From Gemmatimonas groenlandica (GTDB lineage Bacteria > Gemmatimonadota > Gemmatimonadetes > Gemmatimonadales > Gemmatimonadaceae): a stretch of 64,000 nucleotides of DNA. Position numbers and translations under genes: made by a program. The stretch spans positions 2,046,001 through 2,110,000 of the forward strand of contig NZ_CP053085.1 in assembly GCF_013004105.1 (NCBI RefSeq), in the 5' to 3' direction. Of the stretch, positions 28,848-37,793 are shown in pieces. Below the pieces are notes generated by a model. That model saw nothing but the letters and a program-made list of their open reading frames with translations. It did no database searches and had not been told where the DNA came from. Numbering within the stretch: position 1 is the first letter of the stretch; each line of letters opens with the position of its first letter.

Positions 28848-29871
28848 CGCCCCACAACTCCGCGATGGCGCGCTCGACGCGGGTGGTCGACCCGGCATCG
28901 TCGAGCACATTCCGGCGCAGCCGATGACGGAGCGCCATCGGCGCGATCCGGCGCAGATGCGTGAGTGTCACTGCTTCGTCACCGTCGTACGCGGCCATCG
29001 CCCGCGAGGTACGCAGCAGCGTGAGCTCGCCGCGCAGGCCGTCGGTGCCGAGCTGCGAACAGAGCGTCGCGGCGCGCTCGAGCACTTCATCCGACACGAC
29101 CAACGCGTCGAGTCGCGCCCGCGCTTTCTCGAGATGGCGACGGACCTTCGCGTCGGCTTTGTGCCAATGCGTCATGAACGCCACCGGATCGCGATCGAAC
29201 GCGTCGCGGCGCTTGATGACGTCGATGCGGGTTGCGATGACCGTCGGCGTGCGCACGTCGACGGCCAGACCGAACCGATCGAGCAACTGCGGGCGCAACT
29301 CGCCTTCTTCCGGATTGCCGCTGCCGACGAGCACGAAGCGGGAGGGGTGGCGAATGCTCACGCCTTCGCGCTCCACCACGTTCTCACCGGTCGCCGCCGC
29401 GTCGAGCAACAGGTCGACCAGGTGATCCTCCAGCAGGTTCACTTCGTCGACGTACAGGAAGCCGCGATGCGCGCGAGCCAGCAGTCCGGGCTCGAAGGCC
29501 TTTTCGCCGGTCGTGAGTGCCTTTTCGAGATCGAGCGCCCCCACCACGCGATCTTCCGTGGCGCCGAGGGGAAGGTCGACGACCGGGACGGGAGCAAGCG
29601 CGGTCTTGGTGTGACCTCCCGATACCGCGCGCGCCTGACACTCATCGCAGCGGGCCCCGTTGGCCTGCGGGTCACAGCCGTAGCGGCAGCCGGCCACCAC
29701 TTTCATGGGCGGCAGCAGCCCGGCGAGGGCGCGCACGGCGGTCGACTTGCCCGTACCACGATCGCCGAAGACCATCACCCCACCGATCGAGGGGTCGACA
29801 GCCACCAGCAACAATGCCAGCTTCATCTCGTCCTGGCCAACGATCGCGCTGAACGGAAAGACCGGTCGCAT
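28828..29871 (-). CDS. bchI: Magnesium chelatase ATPase subunit I (BchI)
   Basis: The 347-residue AAA+ ATPase drives Mg insertion together with BchD. Motifs are Walker [33 protein letters not shown], Walker [15 protein letters not shown], and [19 protein letters not shown]. After Walker A there is a Cys-bearing insert, CRYGC then CDEC (residues about 61-79), suggesting a metal-binding knuckle. Comparable inserts occur in some other BchI lineages, to my recollection, but not in Rhodobacter. The gene begins a leftward bchI-bchD-puhE unit, divergent from crtF; the shared 147-bp region holds a PpsR-type site. Confidence 0.94.
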   Translation of the reverse strand: MRPVFPFSAIVGQDEMKLALLLVAVDPSIGGVMVFGDRGTGKSTAVRALAGLLPPMKVVAGCRYGCDPQANGARCDECQARAVSGGHTKTALAPVPVVDLPLGATEDRVVGALDLEKALTTGEKAFEPGLLARAHRGFLYVDEVNLLEDHLVDLLLDAAATGENVVEREGVSIRHPSRFVLVGSGNPEEGELRPQLLDRFGLAVDVRTPTVIATRIDVIKRRDAFDRDPVAFMTHWHKADAKVRRHLEKARARLDALVVSDEVLERAATLCSQLGTDGLRGELTLLRTSRAMAAYDGDEAVTLTHLRRIAPMALRHRLRRNVLDDAGSTTRVERAIAELWGDVVGGR

Positions 29872-29971
29872 GCGGACTCAAAAAGGTTCGTGAGGCGGTC
29901 ATGACGTGACCAATCCCCCATCCCCGACGATAGGATCAGGGACTCGGCGTCGCAAGAGCTTTACAGTCATG

Positions 29972-30012
29972 TGTACACTTTTCTTGACACTCCCGATTCC
30001 GCTGCTTATCCT
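29972..30012 (+). promoter_or_regulatory. PpsR-type operator overlapping a sigma70-like promoter for crtF-bchCXYZ
   Basis: TGT (29972-29974), 12 bases, then ACA (29987-29989) is an exact TGT-N12-ACA PpsR/CrtJ site. It covers a perfect -35 TTGACA (29984-29989), which is followed after 17 bp by TATCCT (30007-30012), a fair -10. Repressor binding here would block polymerase. Transcription is predicted to begin near 30018-30020, at the GTG start of crtF. The same site could also affect the divergent bchI promoter. Confidence 0.72.
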
Positions 30013-30018
30013 CGGCCC

Positions 30019-31254
30019 GTGAACCCTCCCGAGCAGGCCCTGACGGCCCCGCAGGCACCGGCCTTGGCAACCGAGCGCCCTAGAACGCCAAGCACCGCGC
30101 AGTCCGCCCATGGACTGGGCGCTGTTGCAGTCGCGCCTCCGCCCGCTTGGCACGAGCGGATTCGCGACCGCTTCAACGCGCTCGTCGCGACCGACCGGTT
30201 CCAGCGATGGAGCGCCCGATTCCCGCTCACCCGTCCAGTGACGATGCGGCGATCCCGGGCGTTGTTCGATATCGTGTCGGGGTTTGTCTACACCCAGACG
30301 TTGCTCGCCTGCGTGGAGCTCGACCTGTTCGCCTATCTAGCGGGCAGCGCGCGAACGGTGGATGAGATCGCCGACCATACGAACCTCTCGCGGGCGAGTA
30401 CCGAGCGGCTGCTCAATGCGGCCGTGTCGCTTCGACTGCTGATGAAGCGCCGCCACGGCCGCTACGCGCTCGGTGCCCTGGGGGCGCCGCTGGTGGGAAA
30501 CACTGGCGTACTGGCGCTCATCCGGCACCACCGGATGGCGTATCAGGATCTCAGCGATCCGGTCGCCCTGCTGCGCCAAGGTGCGGATTTCCGCACGGAA
30601 CTCTCGCGCTACTGGTCGTACGCCGACGCCCCGCGCCCGCAACAGATCGACGACGCCCGCGTCGCGGCGTACTCCGAGATCATGGCCGATACGCTCCCGC
30701 CCGTCGCCCATGACGTCCTCGATGCCTATGACCTCTCGAAGCATCAGTGCCTGCTCGATGTAGGTGGTGGCGAGGGGGTGTTCCTGTCGCTGGTCGGCCA
30801 GAGGCACCCGGCGCTGCAGCTGCGCCTGTTCGATCTCCCCGCGGTAGCGGCGCGCGCGAAGACGCGGCTCGGCCAGGCCGGCTTTGCGAATCGGGTGGAC
30901 TGCCACGGCGGCAACTTCCACGCGGATGCCCTCCCCGTTGGCGCCGACGTCATTTCCTTGGTCCGCGTGCTGCTCGACCATGACGACGAGTCGGTGTTGC
31001 GTCTGCTCAAGCGGGTGAAGGCGGCCCTGCCCAGTGGTGGCGTACTGCTCATCGCCGAAGCGATGGCCGGCGTTCGCGGGGCCGAGACGGTGGGCGACGC
31101 CTACTTCTCCTTCTATCTCATGGCGATGGGGAAAGGCCGGGCGCGCCGGGCGTCTGAGCTCCACCAGATGTTACAGGCGGCCGGATTCCGGCGCAGCCGC
31201 GAGGTCTCCACACGCTTCCCGATCCAAACGGGACTCATCGTCGCCGACGCCTGA
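30019..31254 (+). CDS. crtF: CrtF-like carotenoid O-methyltransferase
   Basis: A 411-residue SAM-dependent methyltransferase of the acetylserotonin O-methyltransferase class. It has an N-terminal dimerisation/winged-helix domain (FVYTQTLLACVELDLFAYLA, DEIADHTNLSRASTERLL), SAM motif I LLDVGGGEGVFLSLV, and the later LIAEAMAG and FYLMAMGKGRARRASELHQM typical of CrtF. CrtF methylates the 1-hydroxyl of acyclic carotenoids. Position directly before bchC-X-Y-Z matches the purple-bacterial crtF-bchCXYZ order. The frame is open to an ATG at 29971, but that start would lie on the operator and promoter, so GTG 30019 is chosen. The N-terminal ~50 residues are Pro/Ala-rich. Confidence 0.85.
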   Translation: MNPPEQALTAPQAPALATERPRTPSTAQSAHGLGAVAVAPPPAWHERIRDRFNALVATDRFQRWSARFPLTRPVTMRRSRALFDIVSGFVYTQTLLACVELDLFAYLAGSARTVDEIADHTNLSRASTERLLNAAVSLRLLMKRRHGRYALGALGAPLVGNTGVLALIRHHRMAYQDLSDPVALLRQGADFRTELSRYWSYADAPRPQQIDDARVAAYSEIMADTLPPVAHDVLDAYDLSKHQCLLDVGGGEGVFLSLVGQRHPALQLRLFDLPAVAARAKTRLGQAGFANRVDCHGGNFHADALPVGADVISLVRVLLDHDDESVLRLLKRVKAALPSGGVLLIAEAMAGVRGAETVGDAYFSFYLMAMGKGRARRASELHQMLQAAGFRRSREVSTRFPIQTGLIVADA

Positions 31255-31323
31255 CGAATAGCCGTTTCTGCGTGGCCGGCGGTGCAACGCCGGGTGAATC
31301 CCGACAAATCCACTTCATCAACG

Positions 31324-31355
31324 TTGACAGCCTCTGGTGTCAACAACACGTTACA
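31324..31355 (+). promoter_or_regulatory. PpsR-type operator upstream of bchC
   Basis: TGT (31338-31340), 12 bases, ACA (31353-31355) is an exact TGT-N12-ACA match ending 3 bp before the bchC start codon. It overlaps an inverted repeat TTGACA (31324-31329) / TGTCAA (31338-31343). The TTGACA could be a -35, but I see no good -10 at the right distance. The 104-bp crtF-bchC gap and this site suggest bchC has its own regulated start in addition to read-through from crtF. Confidence 0.65.
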
Positions 31356-31358
31356 CTT

Positions 31359-32327
31359 GTGAAGACCACTGCCGTCGTTTTCGAACAGCCTCAACAGCTA
31401 TCCGTGCGCGAGCTAACCCTGGTGCCCGCCACCGAGACCGATGTGCTGGTACAGATGCGCTGGTCCGGCATCAGCACGGGTACGGAGCGGATGCTCTGGA
31501 CGGGCACGATGCCGCCCTTCCCCGGCCTCGGCTATCCGCTCGTGCCGGGCTACGAAGGCGTTGGCGAGATCATCGACGCCGGCCCGGAGTCTGGTCGGGC
31601 CATCGGTGAACTGGTGTACATCGCAGGCTCGCGTGGTTTTACCGACGCGCGCGGGCTGTTCGGTGGGCAGGCCTCGCTGGTCGTCGTCCCCGGCGCCAAG
31701 ACCGTGGTGCTCGACGCCGGGCTCGGTGAACAGGGCGCCTTGTTTGCGCTCGCCGCTACGGCGCACAACGCGCTCTGTGCGGTGGCTCCCGGCGTGTCAC
31801 CGCGCGACGTCCCGGAACTGTTGCCGGAACTCATCGTCGGCCACGGGGCACTCGGTCGACTCATCGCACGACTGGTGGTACTGTACGGTGGCAAGCGGCC
31901 TACCGTGTGGGAGATCAACCCGGTGCGGATGGACGGCGCGCGCGGATACGATGTGATTCACCCCGATACCGACACGCGCCGCGACTATCGCACGATCTGC
32001 GAAGTGAGCGGGGCGAATGGCTTGATCGACGCGCTGGTCGCCCGCATGGCCCCCGGCGGCGAGATCTGCCTGGCGGGCTTCTATAGCGAGCCCGTGAGCT
32101 TCACCTTTCCGCCCGCGTTCATGCGACAGGCACGCTTTCGCATCGCGGCGCAGTGGAAAGAGTCCGACCTGCAGACGATTGCGGCGCTGGCCAACTCAGG
32201 AGCGCTCGCGCTCGACGGGTTGATCACGCACCGCGAAGCAGTTTCCCGTGCTGCCGACGCCTATACGACCGCGTTCGGCGATCCCCACTGCGTCAAGATG
32301 ATCCTCGACTGGAGAACGGCTGCATGA
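31359..32327 (+). CDS. bchC: Bacteriochlorophyllide a dehydrogenase (BchC)
   Basis: The 322-residue enzyme of the zinc alcohol dehydrogenase/MDR superfamily oxidises the 3-hydroxyethyl group to 3-acetyl, giving bacteriochlorophyllide a. Visible are MRWSGISTGTERMLWTG and GLGYPLVPGYEGVGEI near the N-terminus and a nucleotide-binding segment VGHGALGRLIARLVVLYGG in mid-protein. The start is GTG 31359 (VKTTAVVFEQPQQLSV); earlier in-frame codons lie in the operator region. The ATGA overlap with bchX and the order C-X-Y-Z support the call. Confidence 0.92.
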   Translation: MKTTAVVFEQPQQLSVRELTLVPATETDVLVQMRWSGISTGTERMLWTGTMPPFPGLGYPLVPGYEGVGEIIDAGPESGRAIGELVYIAGSRGFTDARGLFGGQASLVVVPGAKTVVLDAGLGEQGALFALAATAHNALCAVAPGVSPRDVPELLPELIVGHGALGRLIARLVVLYGGKRPTVWEINPVRMDGARGYDVIHPDTDTRRDYRTICEVSGANGLIDALVARMAPGGEICLAGFYSEPVSFTFPPAFMRQARFRIAAQWKESDLQTIAALANSGALALDGLITHREAVSRAADAYTTAFGDPHCVKMILDWRTAA

Positions 32328-33340
32328 GTGACAACGGTACCAGCTCCACCAACGGCGCCCTGCATCAGCTGCACTCCAGTGTGCGCGATGAAGCCGCTAC
32401 CGCTCCCGACGCGGTGCACACCGGTCCGGTCACCAAGGAGACGCAGATCATCGCGATCTACGGCAAGGGCGGCATCGGCAAGAGTTTCTCGCTGGCCAAT
32501 CTGTCGTACATGATGGCGCAGCAGGGGAAGAAGGTCCTGCTCATCGGCTGTGACCCGAAGAGCGATACGACGTCGCTGCTGTTCGGCGGTCGCGCCTGCC
32601 CCACCATCATCGAAGTGTCATCGCGCCTGAAGCTCGCGGGCCAGCAGGTGTCCATCAGCGACGTCTGCTTCAAGCGCGATGGTGTGTTCGCCATGGAGCT
32701 CGGCGGTCCCGAAGTGGGCCGCGGCTGTGGTGGACGCGGCATCATTCACGGCTTCGAGATTCTCGAGAAGCTCGGCTTCCACGAATGGGGCTTCGACTTC
32801 GTGCTGCTCGACTTCCTGGGTGACGTGGTGTGCGGTGGCTTCGGCTTGCCGATCGCGCGCGACATGTGCCAGAAGGTGATCGTCGTCGGCTCCAACGACC
32901 TGCAGTCGCTGTACGTCGCCAACAACGTGTGCTCGGCGGTGGAGTACTTCCGCAAGCTCGGTGGCAACGTGGGCGTGGCCGGCATTCTGATCAACAAGGA
33001 CGACGGCACCGGTGAAGCCGAAGCGTTCGCGGAGAAGGCGGGCATCCCGATCCTCGCGAAGGTTCCGGCCAACGACGACATCCGCAAGAAGAGCGCGAAC
33101 TACGAGATCATCGGCTTCCCAGGCGGTGAGTGGGGCCCGTTGTTCGGTGAACTCGCGCAGGCCGTCGCCGACGCGCCGCCGGTGCGTCCGAAGCCGCTCA
33201 CGCAGGACGAACTGCTCGGACTGTTCGCGGCCAGTCAGGTCGGTGGCAACGTCGTGCTCGAACCGGCCACGATGTTCGACCTCGTCGGTCGTGAAGAGGT
33301 GACCAAGCCGTCGCTCGAAGTCGTGTACGACACCGTTTGA
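32324..33340 (+). CDS. bchX: Chlorophyllide a reductase iron protein (BchX)
   Basis: The 338-residue NifH-like ATPase donates electrons to BchYZ, which reduces the C7=C8 bond of chlorophyllide a. A hydrophilic N-terminal extension of about 40 residues is followed by P-loop [15 protein letters not shown], the switch region IGCDPKSDTTSL, and the two 4Fe-4S cluster Cys ligands in GRGCGGRG and [11 protein letters not shown]. Start ATG 32324 overlaps the bchC stop as ATGA; the frame stays open within bchC. It is distinguished from BchL by the FGGRACPTI segment and by its bchYZ neighbours. Confidence 0.95.
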   Translation: MSDNGTSSTNGALHQLHSSVRDEAATAPDAVHTGPVTKETQIIAIYGKGGIGKSFSLANLSYMMAQQGKKVLLIGCDPKSDTTSLLFGGRACPTIIEVSSRLKLAGQQVSISDVCFKRDGVFAMELGGPEVGRGCGGRGIIHGFEILEKLGFHEWGFDFVLLDFLGDVVCGGFGLPIARDMCQKVIVVGSNDLQSLYVANNVCSAVEYFRKLGGNVGVAGILINKDDGTGEAEAFAEKAGIPILAKVPANDDIRKKSANYEIIGFPGGEWGPLFGELAQAVADAPPVRPKPLTQDELLGLFAASQVGGNVVLEPATMFDLVGREEVTKPSLEVVYDTV

Positions 33341-33353
33341 TCACGAGGCTGTC

Positions 33354-34967
33354 ATGAGCAATCACTCCAGCGGCGAAATCGTATACGACGACGCGGGCAA
33401 TACGCCCACGGCGAACGATGCCGACCAGCCCACGTCACGCGTGCTGCCTGTCATCGACGGCAGCGCGATCAACACCGCCGCGACCGCCGCCGACGGACTC
33501 GGATGTCACGCCGGTGCCGACGAAATGTTGGCCGCCGCGAAAGCGGCCGGGAAGAGCGAAACGCTCGACCGCTACGCCGCCGACTACCCGAAGGGACCGC
33601 ACGATCAGCCGCAGAGCATGTGCCCGGCGTTCGGGTCCTTGCGCGTCGGACTGCGTATGCGCCGCACGGCGACGATTCTGTCGGGCTCGGCCTGCTGCGT
33701 GTACGGCCTCACGTTCACGTCGCACTTCTATGGCGCGCGACGCACGGTGGGCTACGTCCCGTTCAACTCCGAGAGCCTCGTGACCGGCCAGCTGTTCGAG
33801 GACATCCGCGATGCGGTGTTCAAGATGGCGGATCCGGCGCTCTACGATGCGATCGTGATTACAAATCTCTGCGTGCCCACGGCGTCGGGCGTTCCGCTGC
33901 AGTTGCTGCCGAAAGAAATCAACGGCGTGCGCATCATCGGCATCGACGTGCCGGGCTTTGGCGTGCCGACGCATGCCGAAGCGAAGGACGTGCTGGCTGG
34001 TGCCATGCTGCGCTATGCGCGCACCGAGGCCGAGCTCGGACCGGTGGCCGCGCCGCGCGCCGGCGTGAGCGAGAAGCCGACGGTCACGTTGGTCGGAGAG
34101 ATGTTTCCCGTGGATCCGATCGGCATCGGCATGATGCTCGAGCCGATGGGACTCGCGGCCGGCCCGGTGGTGCCGACGCGTGAATGGCGCGAACTCTATG
34201 CCGCGCTCGACTGCGTCGGCGTGGCCGCGATTCATCCGTTCTACACGGCGTCGTATCGTGAATTCACCGCCGCCGGACGTCCGATCGTAGGCTCCGCGCC
34301 GGTCGGCTATGACGGCACCGAAGGATGGCTCGAAGCGATCGGACAGATGGCCGGCGTGTCGCGCGATCACATCGATGCGGCCAAAAACAAGTTCCTGCCG
34401 ATGATCAAGGGTGCCCTCGCCAAGATGCCCATCAAGGGTCGCATCACGATGTCGGGTTACGAAGGCTCGGAACTGCTGGTGGCGCGACTGCTGGTGGAGA
34501 GCGGCGCCGATGTGCGTTATGTCGGCACCGCCTGCCCACGCACGCCGTACAGCGAAGTCGATCGTGAATGGCTCGCGGCCCGCGGGGTGCACGTGCAGTA
34601 CCGCGCGTCGCTCGAACAGGACCTCGCGGCGTTGCATGAGTTCAAGCCCGACCTCGCCATCGGCACTACGCCAGTGGTACAGAAGGCGAAGGAGATGTCG
34701 GTGCCGTCGCTGTACTTCACGAACCTGATTTCGGCGCGTCCGCTGATGGGGCCCGCTGGTGCCGGATCGCTCGCCACCGTGGTAAACGCTGCCCTCGGCA
34801 ACAAGGCGCGCTTCGACACGATGACCGCGTTCTTCGAGGGCGTCGGTACGGGCTTCGCGAGCGGCGTGTGGGAAGACGTGCCGCAGGATCATCCCGAGTT
34901 CCGCGATCACTACAAGCGCCATCTCGCCAAGCTGGCGAAGGCGCGCAAGGCGCAGGAGATGGTCTGA
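33354..34967 (+). CDS. bchY: Chlorophyllide a reductase subunit Y (BchY)
   Basis: The 537-residue NifD-like subunit of chlorophyllide a reductase. Family features are [52 protein letters not shown] and [20 protein letters not shown]; the conserved cysteines bind the shared 4Fe-4S cluster. The N-terminal ~45 residues are acidic and variable. The gene follows bchX after 13 bp, and its stop shares a base with the bchZ start (TGATG), so Y and Z are made in equal amounts as expected for a heterotetramer. Confidence 0.95.
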   Translation: MSNHSSGEIVYDDAGNTPTANDADQPTSRVLPVIDGSAINTAATAADGLGCHAGADEMLAAAKAAGKSETLDRYAADYPKGPHDQPQSMCPAFGSLRVGLRMRRTATILSGSACCVYGLTFTSHFYGARRTVGYVPFNSESLVTGQLFEDIRDAVFKMADPALYDAIVITNLCVPTASGVPLQLLPKEINGVRIIGIDVPGFGVPTHAEAKDVLAGAMLRYARTEAELGPVAAPRAGVSEKPTVTLVGEMFPVDPIGIGMMLEPMGLAAGPVVPTREWRELYAALDCVGVAAIHPFYTASYREFTAAGRPIVGSAPVGYDGTEGWLEAIGQMAGVSRDHIDAAKNKFLPMIKGALAKMPIKGRITMSGYEGSELLVARLLVESGADVRYVGTACPRTPYSEVDREWLAARGVHVQYRASLEQDLAALHEFKPDLAIGTTPVVQKAKEMSVPSLYFTNLISARPLMGPAGAGSLATVVNAALGNKARFDTMTAFFEGVGTGFASGVWEDVPQDHPEFRDHYKRHLAKLAKARKAQEMV

Positions 34968-36418
34968 TGCTGGTGCTCGATCATGATCGCGCTGGTGGGT
35001 ACTGGGGTGCGGTGTACGTGTTCACCGCGATCAAGGGATTACAGGTCGTCATCGACGGACCGGTGGGGTGCGAGAATCTCCCGGTCACCTCGGTGCTGCA
35101 CTACACCGACGCGCTGCCGCCGCACGAGCTGCCGATCGTCGTGACCGGCCTGGGCGAAGACGAACTCGGACGCAACGGCACCGAGGGCGCCATGCGCCGT
35201 GCGCACAAGACGCTGGACCCCGAACTCCCCGCCGTCGTGGTGACCGGTTCGATCGCCGAGATGATCGGCGGTGGTGTCACGCCGGAAGGCACGAACATTC
35301 AGCGCTTCCTGCCGCGCACCATCGACGAAGATCAGTGGCAGGCCGCCGAGCGTGCGCTGTACTGGCTGTGGACCGAGTACGGATTGAAGAAGGGAATCGC
35401 GCCGAAGCGTCGCGAGAAGAAGGAGGGCGACAAGCCGCGCGTGAACATCGTGGGCACCATCTACGGCTACTTCAACTCGGCCAGTGACCTCGCGGAGATT
35501 CGCCGCTTGGTGGAAGGGATCGGCGCCGAAGTGAACATGGTCTTCCCGATGGGCAGTCATCTGGAAGAAGTGCCGCGCTTGGTCGATGCCGATGTGAACG
35601 TGTGCATGTATCGCGAGTTCGGCCGCATGTTGTGCGAGGCCTTGGAGCGTCCGTATCTCCAGGCGCCGATCGGCTTGCACAGCACGACGAAGTTCTTGCG
35701 CACGCTGGGCGAGATGCTGGGCCTCGACCCCGAGCCGTTCATCGAGAAGGAGAAGCACACGACGATCAAGCCGTTGTGGGATCTCTGGCGCAGCGTCACG
35801 CAGGACTTCTTCGGCACGGCGAGCTTCGCGATCGTGGCGAACGAAACGTACGCCCGCGGCGTGCGCCACTTCCTGGAGACGGAGATGGGACTGCCCTGTA
35901 CGTTCGCGTTCTCACGCCGTCCCGGGGTGAAGCCCGACAATCAGGCCGTGCGCGAGGCCATCCGCACCACACCGCCGCTCATGATGTTCGGCAGCTACAA
36001 CGAGCGGATGTATCTGGCGGAAACCGGCGCGCGCTCGATGTACATCCCGGCGTCGTTCCCGGGGGCGATCATTCGTCGTCACCTAGGCACGCCGTTCATG
36101 GGCTACTCCGGCGCGACGTACCTGATTCAGGAAGTGTGCAACCAGCTGTTCGACGCCTTGTTTCACATCCTGCCCTTGGGCACGGACATGGACAAGATCG
36201 ACGCCACGCCCGCGCGCATGCACAAGGAGCTGCCTTGGGACGACGAGGCCAAGAGCACGTTTGATGAAATCGTGGAGACGTATCCGATCCTGATCCGCAT
36301 CAGCGCCGCCAAGCGCCTGCGTGATCTGTCGGAAAAGGATGCACGAGACCTAGGCGACGGTGTGGTCACTCGCGATCACGTCCTGGCATCACGAAGAGGC
36401 CTAGCCGGCGTGAGCTGA
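34967..36418 (+). CDS. bchZ: Chlorophyllide a reductase subunit Z (BchZ)
   Basis: The 483-residue NifK-like partner of BchY. It begins [19 protein letters not shown] and contains [57 protein letters not shown] and [20 protein letters not shown], all characteristic of BchZ. The longer open frame upstream lies in bchY; the ATG at 34967 overlaps the bchY stop by one base. It is the last gene of the crtF-bchCXYZ unit and is followed 18 bp later by a very strong hairpin. Confidence 0.95.
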   Translation: MLVLDHDRAGGYWGAVYVFTAIKGLQVVIDGPVGCENLPVTSVLHYTDALPPHELPIVVTGLGEDELGRNGTEGAMRRAHKTLDPELPAVVVTGSIAEMIGGGVTPEGTNIQRFLPRTIDEDQWQAAERALYWLWTEYGLKKGIAPKRREKKEGDKPRVNIVGTIYGYFNSASDLAEIRRLVEGIGAEVNMVFPMGSHLEEVPRLVDADVNVCMYREFGRMLCEALERPYLQAPIGLHSTTKFLRTLGEMLGLDPEPFIEKEKHTTIKPLWDLWRSVTQDFFGTASFAIVANETYARGVRHFLETEMGLPCTFAFSRRPGVKPDNQAVREAIRTTPPLMMFGSYNERMYLAETGARSMYIPASFPGAIIRRHLGTPFMGYSGATYLIQEVCNQLFDALFHILPLGTDMDKIDATPARMHKELPWDDEAKSTFDEIVETYPILIRISAAKRLRDLSEKDARDLGDGVVTRDHVLASRRGLAGVS

Positions 36419-36436
36419 GCTGCACTCCCTCCTTGA

Positions 36437-36481
36437 AAACGAACGCGGGACGCAAACGATGTTTGCGTCCCGCGTTCGTTT
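36437..36481 (+). terminator. 21-bp perfect stem-loop after bchZ
   Basis: The left arm 36437-36457 (core GAACGCGGGACGC) pairs perfectly with the right arm 36461-36481 across a 3-nt GAT loop. Such a long perfect stem 18 bp after bchZ would end transcription or protect the 3' end of the mRNA. Only a short T-run follows on the plus strand (GTTTCCG), while the minus-strand side ends GTTTTC. It may serve both convergent units (crtF-bchZ and bchO). Confidence 0.75.
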
Positions 36482-36492
36482 CCGCGCTGTGG

Positions 36493-36572
36493 ACTCTTAG
36501 CGCTTTTTACTCTTAGCGCTCTTTACTCTTAGCGCTCTTTACTCTTAGCGCCTTTCACTCTTAGCGCCGTTC
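36493..36572. repeat. Five tandem copies of a 16-bp repeat
   Basis: The unit actcttagcgctcttt is repeated five times without gaps (36493-36508, 36509-36524, 36525-36540, 36541-36556, 36557-36572); copies 2 and 3 are identical and the rest differ at one to four bases, mostly in the last six. Each unit contains the core TTAGCGC. The array fills the space between the bchZ hairpin and the bchO stop codon and reaches into that stop. There are no spacers, so it is not a CRISPR array. Its function is unknown. Confidence 0.85.
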
Positions 36573-37440
36573 AAGCCGTCCCCCCGCCAATCCACTCCGC
36601 CACTTCCTCCGCCCGTTCTTCCATCAGCAGGTGTCCGCCTTCCTCCACCCGGTAGGTCGCGCCTCGCACACTCGCCACCGCACGCCGCAGCGCCGGTTCC
36701 GGCACCCAGCGATCCCGTCGCCCCGCGATGATATCCAGCGGCGTGTCCAACGTCGCCAGATCGCGCATGAGCGTGGGCAGGTCCCATCGCGCCATCATGG
36801 CCAGCGCCGCGTGCACGTGCGTGGGCATGCCGCAGAGCATCTCATAGCGCGACAGCTGCGCCGGCGTGAGCGTACTCCCCGTGCTCGCCAGCATCGCGCG
36901 AATGATCCGCGTGCCCGCGGCCAGCTTGGCGGCACTGTGCGCCACCGTAGCGCTTTCGACCACGGTTCCGATGATTGGCGCGATCAAGCTGACATACCAC
37001 GCCGGTGGGGCCACCAAGGCGGCGCACAGCCCCACAATCCGCGCGGGCGCGATGCCGCGCTGCAGGGCCATGCGCAGGAGTACCGGCACCCCCGCCGAGT
37101 GCCCGGCGGCCACCTGCGGGTGGAGACGCAGGGCGTCGAGTAGCTGCTGGAGGGCGCGGGCCATACCGTCGATGGTGTACACATCTCGCGCCCGCTCGAC
37201 GGCTGGCGGCACGACGGTGAAGCCATGACCGGGTAAATCCGTCGAAATGACCGTAAACGACCGCGCCAATGCGGAAGCACAGCCGGCCCAGGAGTGCGTA
37301 CTGCCGCCTGTCCCATGCACGAGAAGCACAGCGGGGCCACTTCCCTGCTGCTGAAAGTGCCAGCGGATGCCGTCGAGCTCGAGAAATCGGGAATGCTCGC
37401 GGCCAGGCCAGTCCGCCGGCGGTTCGATCAGGGTCGACAC
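36571..37440 (-). CDS. bchO: BchO, alpha/beta hydrolase associated with magnesium chelation
   Basis: A 289-residue alpha/beta hydrolase. The start WPGREHSRFLELDGIRWHFQ is the BchO hallmark. Further features are the oxyanion-hole segment LLVHGTGGSTHSWAG, DLPGHGFT, the nucleophile elbow AAGHSAGVPVLLRMAL and a C-terminal EEGGHLLMEE with the catalytic His. BchO is encoded in photosynthesis clusters and is thought to assist Mg chelatase, though its reaction is not established. Here it is separated from bchID and stands alone on the minus strand, divergent from puf. Their 195-bp shared region carries a PpsR-type site. Confidence 0.88.
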   Translation of the reverse strand: MSTLIEPPADWPGREHSRFLELDGIRWHFQQQGSGPAVLLVHGTGGSTHSWAGCASALARSFTVISTDLPGHGFTVVPPAVERARDVYTIDGMARALQQLLDALRLHPQVAAGHSAGVPVLLRMALQRGIAPARIVGLCAALVAPPAWYVSLIAPIIGTVVESATVAHSAAKLAAGTRIIRAMLASTGSTLTPAQLSRYEMLCGMPTHVHAALAMMARWDLPTLMRDLATLDTPLDIIAGRRDRWVPEPALRRAVASVRGATYRVEEGGHLLMEERAEEVAEWIGGGTA

Positions 37441-37513
37441 GGTACTTTCAGGGGATGAATCGGGGCGAAGTCAGGAAGTGACCGAAAAATCGGCGAAAAA
37501 GCGTAAATTCTTC

Positions 37514-37545
37514 TTGACGCTTTGAAGTGTAAGGTCCAGTTTACA
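37514..37545 (+). promoter_or_regulatory. PpsR-type operator upstream of the puf operon
   Basis: TGT (37528-37530), 12 bases, ACA (37543-37545) is an exact TGT-N12-ACA site about 90 bp before pufB. Just upstream, TTCTTGACGC (37511-37520) includes a -35-like TTGACG and repeats the TTCTTGAC word seen at the crtF and bchF/aerR control regions. No convincing -10 could be fixed. The placement matches PpsR/CrtJ control of antenna and reaction-centre genes in purple bacteria. Confidence 0.65.
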
Positions 37546-37566
37546 CCCGTCAACTGAAGGTAGTTG

Positions 37567-37615
37567 GCCGAGGCTGTGTGAGCTCGGCACCCCCGCCGCG
37601 CGGGTTGAGCGCGGC
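37567..37615 (+). promoter_or_regulatory. Two stem-loops in the puf 5' leader
   Basis: GCCGAG (37567-37572) pairs with CTCGGC (37583-37588), and GCCGCGC (37595-37601) pairs with GCGCGGC (37609-37615). Both lie in the expected untranslated leader just before the pufB ribosome-binding site (GGAGG at 37630-37634). Leader hairpins commonly stabilise puf mRNA in purple bacteria, so the same role is inferred here. Confidence 0.5.
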
Positions 37616-37635
37616 AACTCGCATTTTTCGGAGGC

Positions 37636-37770
37636 ATGATGGAAAAAGGCGGAATGACTGAGGACGAGGCCCGGCGTTTTCACGGCTACTTCGTGACCGG
37701 TACCCTCGGCTACATCATCGTTGCTGCAGTCGCGCATTTCCTTGCGTGGCAGTGGCGTCCGTGGTTCTAA
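37636..37770 (+). CDS. pufB: Light-harvesting beta polypeptide (PufB)
   Basis: A 44-residue antenna beta subunit: MMEKGGMTEDEARRFHGYF at the cytoplasmic end, one transmembrane helix (TGTLGYIIVAAVAHFLAW), and the ending QWRPWF. The His in VAAVAHFLAW is the ligand of the long-wavelength bacteriochlorophyll, and the upstream FHGYF His is the second conserved beta-chain His. The aromatic C-terminus is the usual hydrogen-bonding region. GGAGG lies just before the start; the second ATG at 37639 is equally usable. This is the only beta gene in the window, although two alpha genes follow. Confidence 0.93.
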   Translation: MMEKGGMTEDEARRFHGYFVTGTLGYIIVAAVAHFLAWQWRPWF

Positions 37771-37793
37771 CCCTCTGATTCGGAGCACAACGA

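Noticed and set aside
29971-30018. ATG at 29971 as the crtF start
   Set aside because: It would put the PpsR-type site, the -35 and the -10 within the coding region; GTG 30019 fits the promoter better.
36493-36572. CRISPR array
   Set aside because: The 16-bp units are contiguous without spacers, and no cas genes are present.
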